From contig CM069870.1 in the NCBI GenBank assembly GCA_036172665.1, forward strand, positions 56,420,212-56,484,211: a DNA stretch of 64,000 nucleotides, read 5' to 3'. This document shows positions 1-12,840 of this stretch, one piece after another. Source of the DNA: Prosopocoilus inquinatus (taxonomy: Eukaryota; Arthropoda; Insecta; Coleoptera; Lucanidae). The position numbers and the translations under genes are program-made. The notes under the pieces are model-generated. The model searched no databases and was not told the DNA's origin. It worked only from the letters and a program-made list of their open reading frames with translations. The stretch's first letter is position 1, and every line of letters starts with the position of its first letter.

Positions 1-398
1 CGTGAATTTAACCTTGTAATGAGAAATATTAAAATGGTTGAGTAAATCTATGGCTGTTTTTTTTTTGTCGTTATCAAGAATTTTATCTTAAAGGATGGTA
101 AGTGACCAGAGTTAAAAAATTTTGATTCTAAATTTTTCATAAAAATAACAGCTATTAACGGACTCAAATTGTAACCCTTGGAAAGACTATTTAAGTGAGA
201 GTAAAATTTATTATTAAATTGAAAAAAGTTTTGTTTGAGAGTAAGTTTTAGGAGTTCCGAAACGCAGTGTGCATCTTCATCTGATAAATCAGAATTTATA
301 AGTAATTCTTCGACCAGACTGAGACATTCGGTAATAGATATGGATGTGAAAAAGTAACATCTGAAGAGATAAGAAAGCAATTTCTTGAAATTTCGCAC
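1..398 (-). pseudogene. Decayed Penelope-like element reverse transcriptase fragment
   Basis: On the minus strand a 116-residue stretch aligns by eye with the reverse transcriptase core of PLEs. It has a remnant of the motif A region (residues like TSISITECL, cf. TNIPIDEA in the intact PLE at 13.5-16.0 kb), followed by a motif B region (GYNLSPLIAVIFMKNLE, cf. GSALSPVIANLFMEDFE). A frame change at the poly-A run near 60 moves the continuing sequence (NHFNISHYKVKFT) into another frame, and another shift lies near motif A. The key Gly-Ser/Met residues of motif B are altered. The fragment is cut by the window edge, so any GIY-YIG part would lie to the left. It is an old, inactive copy; family assignment is by motif only. 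Confidence 0.7.
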
Positions 399-640
399 AA
401 GTTTAGTTTAGAGATTAATTCAGCTGAATTTAAGATGATGTAGGAATGTGAAGGTAAATGATCTCTTATCTAAGAAGCAAGGCATTAGATCGAAAGAATG
501 CGATTCATAGCTATCTAGATTGAAAAATAAAAAAAGTTTTTTTTCGTTGTCATGGAAACCAAAATTAAAAATTGATAGGTATTCGGACTCATAATAATCT
601 GCAGATTATTGATCCGTAAATTTCAAATATGTAAAAATAT

Positions 641-1011
641 ACAGGGTGTTCCATTTAAAATAAGAAAGATGAACAGATAAAATAGCGACATCTTACTATC
701 GCTTTTTGACCTGACATTGCAGTAGGATAGACAAATTGAAGCGGGATTTGCTCCTAATAAGTCCCCCATGCAAGGCGGCCATGCTTGCTGTCAAAGCATA
801 ATGAAAGTTTTTAGAAAAAACGATTTGCACAAAATTTTTTTTAAAATAAGAAAGTTGACATCACTTCCGGTGAAACCGGAAGTCCTATGACGACTAGAGT
901 TTGTCGAAAAAATCCATATTTTGTTTAATTTATTGTCTTCCAAGTTTAGGTTAATCGATTAATAAATAAGAAATCTAGAAGGGTGAGCACATGACGCGGG
1001 ACACCCGGTAT
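641..1011. mobile_element. Small non-autonomous DNA element with CAGGGTGTTCC / GGACACCCGG ends
   Basis: Short inverted ends (CAGGGTGTTCC at the left, GGACACCCGG at the right) bracket sequence that recurs elsewhere. A 170-bp version lies at 37864-38037 (shared CACTTCCGG, TCTAGAAGG and CGATTAATAAATAA blocks). Inverted pieces lie at 25335-25460 (shared CAATGTCAGGTCAAAAAGCG) and 40796-40848. No coding capacity is seen. The superfamily is not resolved because no clear target duplication was found. Confidence 0.6.
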
Positions 1012-4000
1012 TTAAACCGATATTAATAACTTTAAACACCATAGCAATAGATAAATGGACAACGGTCGAAAGTATCTCAAGTTAACAGAAACTAAATCTA
1101 CAATATTTAACGATTATATTGGAAGTGAAACAAATAAATTAGGTTCCTTTTAGAACAGTAAGCCTTCACTAAAAATATGATCAATGAGTGAATGATAACC
1201 GAATTATAAAAAAGAAATGGATTGAGCGCCAATACATGAAAGGCCTCAAAATAAAATATGAAACGATAGAAATCCTGATAACGTGGTTATAAATGATATC
1301 GCGAGAATGTTATTCAAAGCAATCGAATAACAAAAATATACAAGGAATTTCAAAACAAAAATATACAAGGTGGTCAATATGAAAGTGTTTGAGTTGGCAA
1401 TAATGAATTTTATTTTGAAATGGTTCAACTGGAGTAACTTCCTGTTGGTTGACGGCTGAAACACTTGTCAATATTGATATTGACAAGTGTTTCAGATTCA
1501 ATGTAAACGCCCGACCTAACCTAAAATTTTATCGCTAACTGAAATATCTGTCAAATTAATCAAAAAAATATATCCGGTTACAGTGTTACAAATAGTAGAA
1601 TAGGAAAATGCTAATATCTAAGAAATCAAGCAGAAAAGAAGATCCAAAGGAATTATTGAAGAAAATAAAAACGTTCTGAGGATCATAAGAAAAAGTAAAA
1701 GAAAGAAACAAATCCAAAGAATGGAAAGTTATATATGAAAAGAATTAGGAAAAGAGAAGACCCAAAAAGAAATATTTGTAGAAAATTAAACTCGACCACT
1801 GTTGTTCCTTTACACGTAAACAATGTTTGTCTACTTTTACATGTAAACAATATGTAGACAATGTAGACGACGTAGACACAGTAGACAATCATTGCCAGTT
1901 GAAATTCACAGTTGAAGTTATTTGTTCTGCAATGTATCGATTTTCAGGTATTTTCGCTTCGGAAATGAAACGTATCAGACATCAAAGTTACTGAAATCAG
2001 TCGAAACGTCTACTAACGTGAAAGCTGGTTTAGATGTGATGCAAATACCAAAGCAAAATCGTTTTGAAAGAATTGAGTTGAAAATTACAGTATCCAATAG
2101 CTATTACTCTCTAGGTTAACTGTGTGCTGGTAAGTAGCACATTAAAGGCGTTTGATTTGATCAATAACAGTAATGTTCTTTTGCTAGATGTTATTCTATC
2201 AAAACGGAGCACGATCTATAACCTCCTTGCGTGATCCACAATACCCTTGCCTCTCTGGATCATTGAGTTTTTGTGATGCAATAAAGGGATCGTGATATAT
2301 TGCGCTTATTATATTAGCTTAGGAGTCAGAATAATATTTTTTCAATCAACATTTTTTCAATCAACTTTATGATATAACAGTTTTGATTAAATCCAGCATA
2401 TTTGTTGTTGTTTTCTTGATTGTCATTTGAATAGTAGGTATTTGGATCACGATTGTCGTGAAAGAATACGCCTAGTACTGTTAAAAAGTTCATACTTTTA
2501 TGTTAGATGAATAAGAAAAAAGCAATTGCTTATATTGTCTACATTGTTTACATTGTCTACGCAATAACGGACGATGTAAAATACGTCATTGTCTACATGT
2601 AAACAATTACGTATATTACGTTCAATTCTCTCTACGCACATCACTGAACACGATCTACTAAAAATAAAAATTTCCATTTGAGGAAAAGATCAAATAATGA
2701 AGAATATATTTATAGAAAATGCCCCGAAAGGTATTATGAAAAGTAAGAACGATCTGAGAAAGACGGAAATTTCAAGGTGGAGAAAAAATCAAGAAATTGA
2801 AGAAATCACTCAAGGAGGGGATTAGGTGAAGAGAAAGTCTAATTTTTACAGCAAAAAGATCACATATAAAAAGAAATTGAATATTAAAAAATTCCAAACG
2901 AGTGATATATGACAGAACGAAGAAAGAGAAAGATGTTGAGAGAACGTGAAAAAGATGTGAGAAAGTTTCAAGACTATGAAAGAAACTAAAAATTGAAAAG
3001 AATAAGACAAAGAAATAAAAAAAGAGAAAAGTAATTATGGAAAAATCTTACTAACAATTATATTAGTACTGGCTAACTAACTAACTGAAAGTAGAGATAC
3101 TTGGTAAATATTATATCTAATGAATGATATCTAAATTAAAATTGCTATTAAAATATAAGTTTATTTATAGCTGGTTATTAGTTGGTGCAATTTTCAAAAA
3201 AAAATTTTATAAATTCTAATTAAGTACATTATTAAGAAAGCCCTTGCCGAAGAAGGTAGGTAATTTATTTTGTGAATTTATAGACTTTAATCTTTTATCA
3301 GCTTCGACCAAGGGAGGAATAAATTGATGGGTGTTGAAAGCTCTGAGGAGGGCGCAAAACATGTGCTACTTGTGTGACGGAAGGTACAGCTTAGGTAATA
3401 AAAGCTCGGTGAATACTCATGGAAGTTCAAGATAGGGATGAAAAGTAGCTGTTTAAATTTAATTAATTTGACAGTCAGCGCGTTTTACGGCCGGTGACAA
3501 ACAAATATTATTGCGGCGTTTACAGTTTACCCATCCCCATTCCATACAAACAGGCCGAAACGTGCGTATTTTATTAAAGATATAATACATAAATTGACAG
3601 ATTTAATATTGAAATAAAAATGAACGCCCTTGTTGAAGAGAGACAATAACGTCGTCAGGATGACGCTATAGGTATGTATCAAATGTATTGAACTGTAAAT
3701 ATACTTTACTCGGGGGTGATATTTATCAGTCTGGTTAATTTTATCCAGCAGCCTTTAAAATTTTATTGTTTTGCTGTCATAATTATATATTTATGTCGGT
3801 GATATATGGATCACGAGTTTTCTGTTTTTGATCAGATTATTTATTTATATATATCATTTATTTGTTTCCGCAAAATCTATGCGTTCATTTATTACATTTA
3901 TGCGGCATAAATTATGAATACAGTTACATTCTAGTATTTATGTGTTCCCCAAGTTTTATTTTTTGTATTTCCTGAAATATGACAGCGCTATTTTTCATAG

Positions 4001-4389
4001 AACACAATAAAATAATTAAAATAAAAGTATTAATAATAAACAGTAAGACATGATTAGTCGGAGAACAGATGTTTCGTGTTCTAATCAAAGTATCGACTGT
4101 GTTTAACAACAAATAAGTAATAAATAATAATAATTTTAAGTACGTAAGGTAGTAATAAAATTTTGGAAGTAAATTCCTTACATTTTTCTGTTGTATTTCT
4201 TTCTGCTTCATTTCACGTTTCCATTTGTTAAATAAAGTTTGGCCATTTTCTCTCCTCGAACAATTTCAGTAATTCTCGCATGTAAAATAAGTAAAACGAA
4301 AGTTTAACGCCGGTATCCGCAGCTTTCTTGAATTAAACCGTATCGATTTCTCATAGAAAGTAAAATATATATCCTCCGGTTGAAGTGTT
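1012..4389. other. A+T-rich intergenic DNA, no gene seen
   Basis: No supported coding region. Open frames here encode hydrophobic, low-complexity peptides expected from A+T-rich DNA. It holds a perfect palindrome (1456-1495), two patches rich in GTAGACAA-type words (1835-1890 and 2535-2610), purine-rich tracts around 2680-3030, and a somewhat GC-richer stretch near 3470-3560. Confidence 0.6.
1456..1495. repeat. Perfect 18-bp inverted repeat with 4-base spacer
   Basis: CTGAAACACTTGTCAATA, the spacer TTGA, then the exact reverse complement. It can form a 40-base cruciform or hairpin. No flanking element was recognised, so it could be a MITE remnant. Confidence 0.85.
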
Positions 4390-4690
4390 TTAATTAGCAT
4401 GTACGGCATTAAGGCACCTAATCACTGCCCCGATGTGGGTCATTTCCTCAGGGGATGGACATCCCGGCCGCCCCGACGGCGCTGCCACTCCTAGCTGATG
4501 ACCATCATGTCCGGCTATTTCCCGGATAATGTTCGGGAACGTCGTCCCAACTTGGCCAATCCTTTAAAGGTTGCGTTACTCCGATCCAATTGGGCTCTAA
4601 ATTGGCTCTATCTTGACACCTTCACGGCAATTCAAAGGCGTTGACTCGAACATTCCCAGCTTCCATTTCAAATAAATGAAGGGATCCATA
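4390..4690. other. GC-richer island in A+T-rich DNA, possible conserved non-coding element
   Basis: About 300 bases are visibly richer in G+C than the surroundings and lack simple repeats, open frames or transposon ends. It contains blocks such as CATCCCGGCCGCCCCGACGG and TTCCCGGATAATGTTCGGGA (itself a partial inverted repeat around TTCCCGGA/TTCGGGAA). In insect genomes such patches are often regulatory elements; that reading is inference only. Confidence 0.3.
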
Positions 4691-6876
4691 TGAAAATTAA
4701 GTTTTACGACTTTCCCCGCAATTTATTATTTATTTATCATCCCAATTCGGAATTCATTTGCTACATCAATCCTTCTCGTCAGCGATGCCTGCAACATTTT
4801 TAATATAACGCAAGAAACACACGTAAATCTAATAACGCAAAATGGGAAACCATGTTTTACTATTAATTACTTTAATTTAATTAATTTAATTTAATGTACC
4901 GGATACTACAATGAGAGTGCATACATTTCTAATTTAATTATTGAACCCTTTCGAACCCAACGTATTTTAAAGTTCAGGGAAATGATTATGCACTCAACGA
5001 TTCAATTATATTTCAGTGATTTTTTAATTTTTGTTTTTGGAGTAAAATTATAGTCGATTTCTTTTGGTTTTTCCTTTCTTTCAATTATGTTTCCCAATTT
5101 GTTGAACTCCTATTTAACATACGAATTAACATTTGCTAAGTTTGAAAATCGTTTAACAAATTCGGAAACATAATTAACAAAGTGTAAGTGTAAACTGTAA
5201 GTTCCGTGGATAATGGTATCCTAGAAACAAGGTCGATCGTTCCTTCGGGGGACGAATGGTGTGGGTGTAAGTGTTGCCCAATTGTGCCCCCTCAGTAGAG
5301 ACGGAGTAAAGAATACAACAGATGTTACAGCAAAGGGCGCCACCCAGCAACTTACACAACACAAGTGTATAGAAGGATACACGGATTAATGAAAACTGGT
5401 GAACCTCTCCCAAAAAGTTGAAAAGAAAATAATTAAAAAAAAACACCTAGATAAATATAGAATCAAAATATAAGTGGTTACTTTCTTCAAGCACAAATAA
5501 TGTTTCACAGATGCAAGCCCGTAACCGGGTTGGTAAATATAAGCGAGGTTAGTTACAAGGTCCAAGAAAAGGACGTCGACGCATCTACGAGAGTACTCAT
5601 GAGTAGGCTTACATACAGATAGCATATGTATTAGCTGTTCACCCTTTTTTTAGATTCTAGAGGGCTATGCTTTTTTTTCGTTAACTTACGTGCAGGTATT
5701 TTGAAGGAAGTCAAAATCTGACATGAAAGAAATAATGACAGTATCACTTCAGCGGTACTGTGTGGACTCACCGATACGTGGACAACGTGGATTATAATGT
5801 CGTCAAAATGTCAAGAATTATAAATGACGGAACTAAACGTGCAATAGTGAAGGCGTTTAATTATTGTATAAAGGATCGCTCAAATTTAAAAAACGAAGCG
5901 GATTTGAAGAACTGTAGTCTTAGCAGAAGAATCTAAAGGTATGTGCGTTGTAGGAGGTGGTGAAAGAAGCAGACAGAATTCTAAATAAGGCCCAAATGAC
6001 CACGGAGAAAGTTCTAAGTCATCAGCAACAGCAAGAAGATCCTGCTGTTTAAATTCCCATGCATGTAATTACTTCTTTAATGAAAAAATAAATAATTATC
6101 AACTGTTTACTGGGAACGATACTTCTCGCTTTAACGGAATGCTCAGTCTTGCTTTAGTCGAGCTGGCAACGTGGCAGTGGTAGTTTTCAAAAATATAACC
6201 ATAAAATTAAAAATAACCGTCAATTAATTTTCTGACGTCTACATTTCCTTGTGATACCAACAAAAATGTCACCCTAACAGGGCCTACTCTGAATCTAAAA
6301 AGAAAGTGAAGAGCTAATATATAAAAACTATACGTAACAGTAACGCTTGCCGTCAATAAAAAGCGCGGTGCATAAAAACAGAAGAAAAGTACAACAGTAC
6401 GACAGTAAAAATAAAAATTAGGTGTTAACCGAATCAAAGTTAACAAAAAAACAAATGTGTGAAATAAGAGAATTAAGATGATTAACGCCCAAATCGTGAA
6501 TCTAATGACTTCAAAAATGTAATCAATATCCACAAACTTTTAGTAACTATAAATCCCCCCCCTCACCCCAAATATACATGTAAATCCAAAGGCAGCAGAT
6601 TACTCACACTTAGATTCACTCCGCAACAAAACTCAAGGACGCTTTCTGAGAACAGACGGCAAAATAAAAGAAAAATAATCGTAAACTCTTACTCCTGTTT
6701 ACACCAAATACTCCTCGCTAGCTAGAGAGTCAAGGAAGATCGTCGTTAGTGGAGATCCCTGGTGGACGGCGGCCCTAAAGGCAGTGACACTTATGCACAA
6801 GGAAGGAATTTGGGGTCGGCTTCACGAACCAAACCTTACGCCATACACCGACGGAGGGAAATTGGACTGGCTCTGC
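4691..6876. other. Intergenic DNA, no gene recognised
   Basis: No coding region that I can support. Minus-strand open frames at 5174-5625 and 6207-6533 have no recognisable domain and look like chance frames. A cytosine run lies near 6556, and the stretch from about 6720 leads into the tandem duplication that follows. Confidence 0.55.
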
Positions 6877-7385
6877 TTGCTATAAGAGGAGAAAAACATG
6901 GAAATGAAGTAACCGAAAACGGTTACCAGACAGGGACTGTCGCGTAAAAGAATGGCAGAAATAAACAAGCCCACTTACCCCGTTACAACAATGATTCAGC
7001 AAGACATGCACAAAAAAATCCGTAAGCGGACCTTCAAAGGAGAAATCCGGTTCGTAGGCGAATGTTAATCCTAAGCTAAGTCGATTGGCACAACTCGTAA
7101 TCACAAAACTGTCATTCAATCGGCCAGAAAAAAAAAAACACCACGACACTGAATGCAACTGCTATAAGAGAAGATAAACATGGAAATGAGGTACCCGAAA
7201 ACCTTAACCAGACAGGGATTGTCGCGTAAACGAATGGTGAAAATACGCCACTTACCCTGTTGCAACGATAATTCGGCAAGATATGCACACAAGAATCCGT
7301 AAACGGACCCTTAAAGGGGAAATCCGGTTGGTAGGTAAATGTTAATCTAAAAGAAAAAAAAACACCACGACACTAAATGCAACTT
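6877..7385. repeat. Tandem direct duplication, two units of about 280 and 228 bp
   Basis: Unit 1 (about 6877-7156) and unit 2 (about 7157-7385) share the same order of blocks: GCTATAAGAG, AACATGGAAATGA, CCAGACAGGGA, TGTCGCGTAAA, CTTACCC, AAGACATGCACA-like and CCTTAAAGG-like words, then CACCACGACACT before the unit end. Unit 2 lacks about 50 bp and differs at many positions, so the duplication is not recent. The 5' flank (6720-6876) is similar in composition and may belong to the same unit. Function unknown. Confidence 0.75.
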
Positions 7386-7754
7386 TGCGATGTTAACGCT
7401 GCGTTCTGGAGAAAAAGAGAGCGAAACTTTTCTGTATACCGGCATCTCAAGCCGACAGCAATGCATACAACGTACGGCGAAAAGGGTGGCCAGACAGGTT
7501 TAACACCCTCTAACTGAGGACATAACAATTTTCTTCTTTTTCTTTCAGTGTCTTCAAAATAGTTCAGAACCACGTGATCGAAATACCCAGGTAACCAATT
7601 AGCCAGTCATTTATTTACAGGAATATCCAGCGAATTAAAAATTATGTCATATTTAGTTTCAGAAAATATCGAATCCCAATATTTTCACAGGTATTATGAA
7701 TCTAGCTGCGTTATTATTTAGACTTGTTGAATAGTTATTATATATATAATATTA

Positions 7755-8395
7755 GTTGAGAAGCTCATTTTAAAAACGCAACAAATCAAAAATTTGAAAT
7801 TTTCAGTTACAGGTGTCGTTATGTATAACTGCCTCTACAAGTTGGTTATTATACCTTCACGGCAAACCACAATTAGTCCGATTATTCAGGATGGCTAATA
7901 ATTCTTAAATTTTCAAACTGCAATAAGTCCAGTCCTGTTTATTTTCATTTTCTAACAACAGTACGTCCATTTAGCCATCTGGAATCCGATATTCTTACAT
8001 AATTAGCGTGTTCTACTTATATCATTGCTTCAACCGTTGGAGCCCGAAGAAGCAATGTTAAAAATTTCTTATTGTAACATTCATTTTTGGGTGTTTTGTA
8101 AGGTTTGTTTTAGTTATACTTAATAAATGGTTTTCTTCCTAATAAACTGTTTTTTCAAACCCCAACTTTTTTTCAAAACGCAACAAGTCCAAAACTTTTT
8201 TCTTATATGGGTATAAAGCATCCATTAGACATTTACCAAACTATGTATACAACGGCCACAAATCAATACATATTGAAGGAAATGAAATAGCTTAAAATCT
8301 CATCTCATCATTGAGAAATATGTTTTAGTCATTTATCTTGAAAAGCAATTTTTGGACATGTTGCACTTTAAAAATAAGCTCCTCATTTGATCATA
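7755..8395. mobile_element. MITE-like element with about 40-bp imperfect terminal inverted repeats
   Basis: The left end (around TTGAGAAGCTCATTTTAAAA followed by GCAACAAATC) and the inverted right end (around CAAATGAGGAGCTTATTTTT followed by GCAACATGTCC) are related inverted repeats. The interior repeats a related word (GCAACAAGTCCAAAA near 8175). There is no open frame. Superfamily and target duplication were not determined. Confidence 0.5.
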
Positions 8396-8859
8396 AGATG
8401 TCTTCCTGTTCTGTTTCACTTATTATATTCTTTTTGTAATTTTATATCTAGATTCTAACTCAGCATTTTTTATTCTATGGCTTCGCTCAATTTTTTTGTT
8501 ACTGTTACTGTTTCTTTCTAATTCCTTCTATAATAATCACAGATACTTCATTTTGTACTTATGCTTTCTTTTCCTTTAGGTTTTATTCCTTCCCTTTCTT
8601 ATTAGAAGTTTTTATTTTCTGTTTTAAAATAGGGATTTTTTAACATCTTATAATAAATAAATAACAGATTAAAAAAAAATTTCTTTTCACAAATTGTGCG
8701 ATGTGCTGTTGGATTATTGAATATAGTTTTAGCTGACGCTAAATTGGAATTTAATTTTTATCAAATTAACAACTATTGAAATATTGTAGTTTAGAAAATC
8801 AGGAAAATAGTTAAAAAATATTTCTAACTTTTAAAGTATGCAGAAAGTAAACTGTTAAG

Positions 8860-8945
8860 TTGGAAAGACCACATTGTTTCACTTCTTCGATTGATAGCTT
8901 CGTCTCTTGACGAAAAGTTCTCTTTCAAATTTGAATATTGTCCGA
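8860..8945. repeat. Decayed foldback hairpin related to the PLE/hammerhead-like hairpins
   Basis: Read on the minus strand it has GACGAAGCTATCAATC followed by a decayed GATAGC-type return arm and GTGAAAC. It is flanked by outer arms GGAAAGACCAC and GAAAGAGAACTT. It is the same design as the better preserved hairpins at 43738-43827 and 54464-54554, but more mutated. Confidence 0.5.
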
Positions 8946-11639
8946 TCAAACCTTCTATTTACAATTTACAATTTTCATCAGGCAAGAGTGGACTTCAATT
9001 CTAAATTATTATTTAAAATATGTCACATTAGGTGAAAGAAATTCAAGTTTTAAGCAAACACCGGAACCCCCTGTATTAAGTGGCCGTTTAGGTATGTCAA
9101 AATTAATACGCAATACGCCAACAAACACTTTAGTGATTTTGTACTAAACATTGTCATTCTGCAATAGTTTTCCCTTTTTTTTTTCTTGGTGGTACTCTTA
9201 TTCTAATTCACGTTCCAGACTTGCTCGACCTGTAAAAACCTGAGCCCTCTGAATGAAATTTAAAAAAGAGTAATTCCTTTCTGAAATTTCAACGACCCAT
9301 TATTCCATTTTATTCCAGCGGTGTCAGCGTAATAATTTAATTTCGTCTCTTTTTCTATTCCATAATATGCTTATTTAGTTTTCTTCATAAACGGTAAAAA
9401 TAGATTAAGGACGAGGAAAAATCTTCTCTTTCTTTCTTCCTAAGCCATCATCTTTAAGTAGTACTTTTGCTTTTATTGTGACCTATGATCAACTGTGGTC
9501 TATGATCAAATACATTTCAAAATTCCAAAATTTAAATAATTAATGACTCTAGTTGAATAAAATGAAGGTACTTTAATTGTTTCTATTATTTTCACCTAAC
9601 TTTTCTTTTGCAACAGTACAATGTACCTATATTTTTATAACTCAAATTACTGAAATGCATTAAAAACGCCAAATTCAAAGAAAAACAAAAGTTAACTTTA
9701 AAGAAAACTTAACCACAAAACTCAAATTGTCATAAAACTTTATTATGATTTTTTTGTAATTTAACCGATCACATACTTCTTTTATTGATAAGTGGGGCAG
9801 CATTAGATTTATGTGTATGTGAAAAGATTCTAATACATTCTAATTTATTAAAGAAAATAGAAGAAGAAATTGTATTTACGTTTATGTCAGGGTTTATAAA
9901 TCTTCGGTAATTTTATTCATAGAGAAATGCGTCAGCTCATCTAATAAGGCCGTTAGAGAAGACGGCGACAGATTGAAGGTAAAAACCTTGTTAAATTAAA
10001 CCATAGAGAAGACGGCGAGACCCTTGCGTTAATACACTTTACACTTGGTTTTCTTGCTTAAAGTTTTTCTCGGCAGCTTTCATCAAGTGTGGGGTTAAAT
10101 CCGTTAGCTTAGAGAGGACAGGGGAATTCAACACAAGGAGCAGCAACAGGTGGCTCATAAAGTAGATATTCGCATATCAGCAGGCCGACATTGCGATTGA
10201 TATACTCGGTTACACACTAAAAACAACCGTTCCGTGCAGATTTTACAGCAACAACATCATTTGTAAACATCACCATCCATGCAACACGTCCACGCATCAT
10301 ACAAAAACCGTTTAAATCCTAGAAAAGTTCTCAAGAAGTGAAACCATATTTGAAGCTGATATGCCCTTAGAGCGCCCTACAATTTTCCATTCATTCATCC
10401 ATCCATTCATTTGTAAAATATTTTTTCTTTGCTCTTGCACAATTACACAAACCAGGTAGAGCAAATTATCTCCATGCTTTATGATCTCAAGTTGATATAT
10501 GTACCGCGACAAATAAGAACATTAAAACTTATAGGTATCACAGTTTACCGTGTCCCAGGACAATAACATTCTCTAATTACGCTCATATTATCGCAATTAA
10601 ATTAGGGCATGAATTACGTTAATGAGTTTTATAACGCAAACTTTAGAAGTAAGTTTTTCTTTATTATATAAAGGGGTCATTACGCCTAATAAATTATTTA
10701 GGTGATACTGGAAGTTAGATTTATCGTAAGATGGAGACCTCTAATGAGTAATTCGTTACGCTTCAAATTAATTCGGAGGAAATTATACCAGGAAAAGATT
10801 ATTTATATCGTCCATTTAATTCTTCTATTTATAGTCAAGATATTACTTTAGTTTTGACGCTTAATTTATTGTCACTCAGTTCCAAGCAAGCTATGTATTA
10901 CAACTTTCACGTTGATTTATAGGGAACATTATTTTCTAAATTTCATGCAAAAAAGAAATCGAAAAACGGGAAATTACTTAAAAAGTATACTTTTATATAC
11001 TGAAATTGATCTAAATATAATTTAAAAATCAAATAAAAATAAAAATACTGCTCTTTTGTATCACTAGGCCAGAAGCTGTATTTTTGCATGTACGAGCACG
11101 GTTTATGAGACTGAGGCGAAGCCGAGGCCCCACAAGTACGAATATTCGCAAAAAAATTTCTGTGGTACGCTAAACTTTTTCGGACGACAAAATTTTTAAA
11201 TGAAAAGAATTATTATTGTCAAAACAGCGTCGGTTAGGAAATTTGTCTTTCTTATGTTAACGGTGCAGTTCAAGGCTGAATTACATGAATTGATTTACAA
11301 AAATAGAAAATTTTTGCTATAGAATAGTTTAAAAATACTGAAATAACATTTTTTCTTCAATTTGTGAGGTTTAATTTGAAATTTCAATATCACTCAGCGC
11401 TATCAATCTAAAAATCGTTCATGCAAAATCCCTGTTTTTATTTCCCTGCCCAGGCATGCAAATGACAATTTGAACGATTATTTTTTTTGGATTATATTTT
11501 ATTTAGAAAGTCAATTCCAATGCATCGCTAATAGTCAACACACTTTGCAAATGTATACCAATGGTTGATGTGAAGCGATAACGCAGACAGTACAACTGTA
11601 AAAAACCGGGAATTTGTATAGCAATTAGTTTATTTTTAA
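8946..11639. other. Intergenic DNA, no gene seen
   Basis: No supported gene. It holds a direct repeat of TAGAGAAGACGGCGA (about 9952 and 10005), a short CATT/CATC microsatellite (10385-10412), and a small GC-rich block near 11095-11135 (GAGGCGAAGCCGAGGCC). Confidence 0.55.
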
Positions 11640-12840
11640 TATAAAAAAATATCTAAAATATCACTTATACAAGAAGGGGAAATTATGGTCTCGTTTGATG
11701 TTCAATCCTTATTTCCTAGTGTGCCCATACCTGAAACACTAACTTATTTGCGGGAACTACTGACAGTTAATAATGCAGATAAAGATAAATTGGAGGAATA
11801 CGTTAGGCTCACATCTCATTGCATGTCACAGAATTGTTTTCAAATAAATGGTGAGTATTTTGAACAAGTTCGAGGGACCGCAATGGGTAACTGTTTGTCA
11901 CCATTTTTGGCCAATTTATTTATGAGTAAATTCGAAAATGACGTAAGAGATAATGATCAGTATTTTCCAAGAATGGTTACGTTATGTGGTTAACATTTTT
12001 GCTATTTTTGATACCAAGAAGTGTGATTTGGAGGATTTTATAGGAAAATTAAATTCTACTCGTAAATTTGAAAGTATTAAATTTACAAACGAAAAGGAAG
12101 AAAACGGTGCGATTCCCTTTTCAGACACTCGTATAATTAGAAACAGCAAGAATGAATTAGAAATCGACATTTATCGTAAAGATACAAATACAAGCCGCGG
12201 CTCTAAATTTTTTAGTAAATAGATTACTCTCTTTTCCACTTACTCAACCCCAATATGATAAAGAACTTAATTATATTAAAAATGTTGCGGTTCATAACGG
12301 TTATAACCTCCAAATAGTAGATAATGTGATTAGGAAGATTAGCTATAGGGAACAGGTCCAAAATTCTAGCACTTTAACGGCGACTTCATCTCTAGGAAAA
12401 TTTGTTAAAATACCTTTCGATCCGTTTTGCACCAAAGGTTTAAAACATATTTTTAAAACCCAAAACTTACGATTAGGTTTTTCAACTAACAATACCATAA
12501 AGAATTTATTGGGAAACCCGAAAGATAAAGTTGATGTTGAACAGAAATCTGGAATTTATGAAATTAAGTGTAACGAATGTAATAGTAAATATATTGGACA
12601 AACAAAAAGAAATATATTAACACGCTTTAGAGAACATTTAAGTCACTACAGGTATAATAGGTTTGAGAAATCAAGTGTTGCACAACATATTTACAATACA
12701 GGACATAGTATTATAAGGATAATTTAAAACTCATTAAGGAAGTTTCAAATAATAGGGAATTAAATGCTTACGGAAGTATTTTTATTCGGTAAAATAAAAA
12801 CAGACAACGGACCAATACCTAATTCCGTATTATTTGATTT
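11640..12840 (+). pseudogene. PLE-1: 5'-truncated, inactivated Penelope-like element (RT + GIY-YIG)
   Basis: The frame enters at the reverse transcriptase motif A region (GEIMVSFDVQSLFPSVP). It continues with motif B (RGTAMGNCLSPFLANLFM), shifts frame near 11970, and reaches motif C, which reads RYVVNIFAIF where an active enzyme would have the two catalytic aspartates (YxDD); both are lost. After another disruption around 12215-12325 comes the connector and a GIY-YIG endonuclease with the PLE-type Cys pairs (IKCNECNSKYIGQTKRN). A frame change near 12715 follows, and the position expected for the catalytic Glu reads Gly (LNAYGSIFIR). The N-terminal third of the protein is absent. So both the RT and the nuclease are dead. 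Its codon use is much more A+T-rich than that of PLE-2, so it is a different, older family. Confidence 0.88.

Noticed and set aside
3924..4211. Minus-strand frame with several hydrophobic stretches
   Set aside because: Low-complexity Leu/Ile/Phe/Lys composition typical of A+T-rich non-coding DNA. No domain or supporting signals.
6207..6533. Minus-strand frame resembling a membrane protein
   Set aside because: Aromatic and aliphatic run-on composition without polar loops of normal pattern, no start context and no neighbour support. Judged to be chance.
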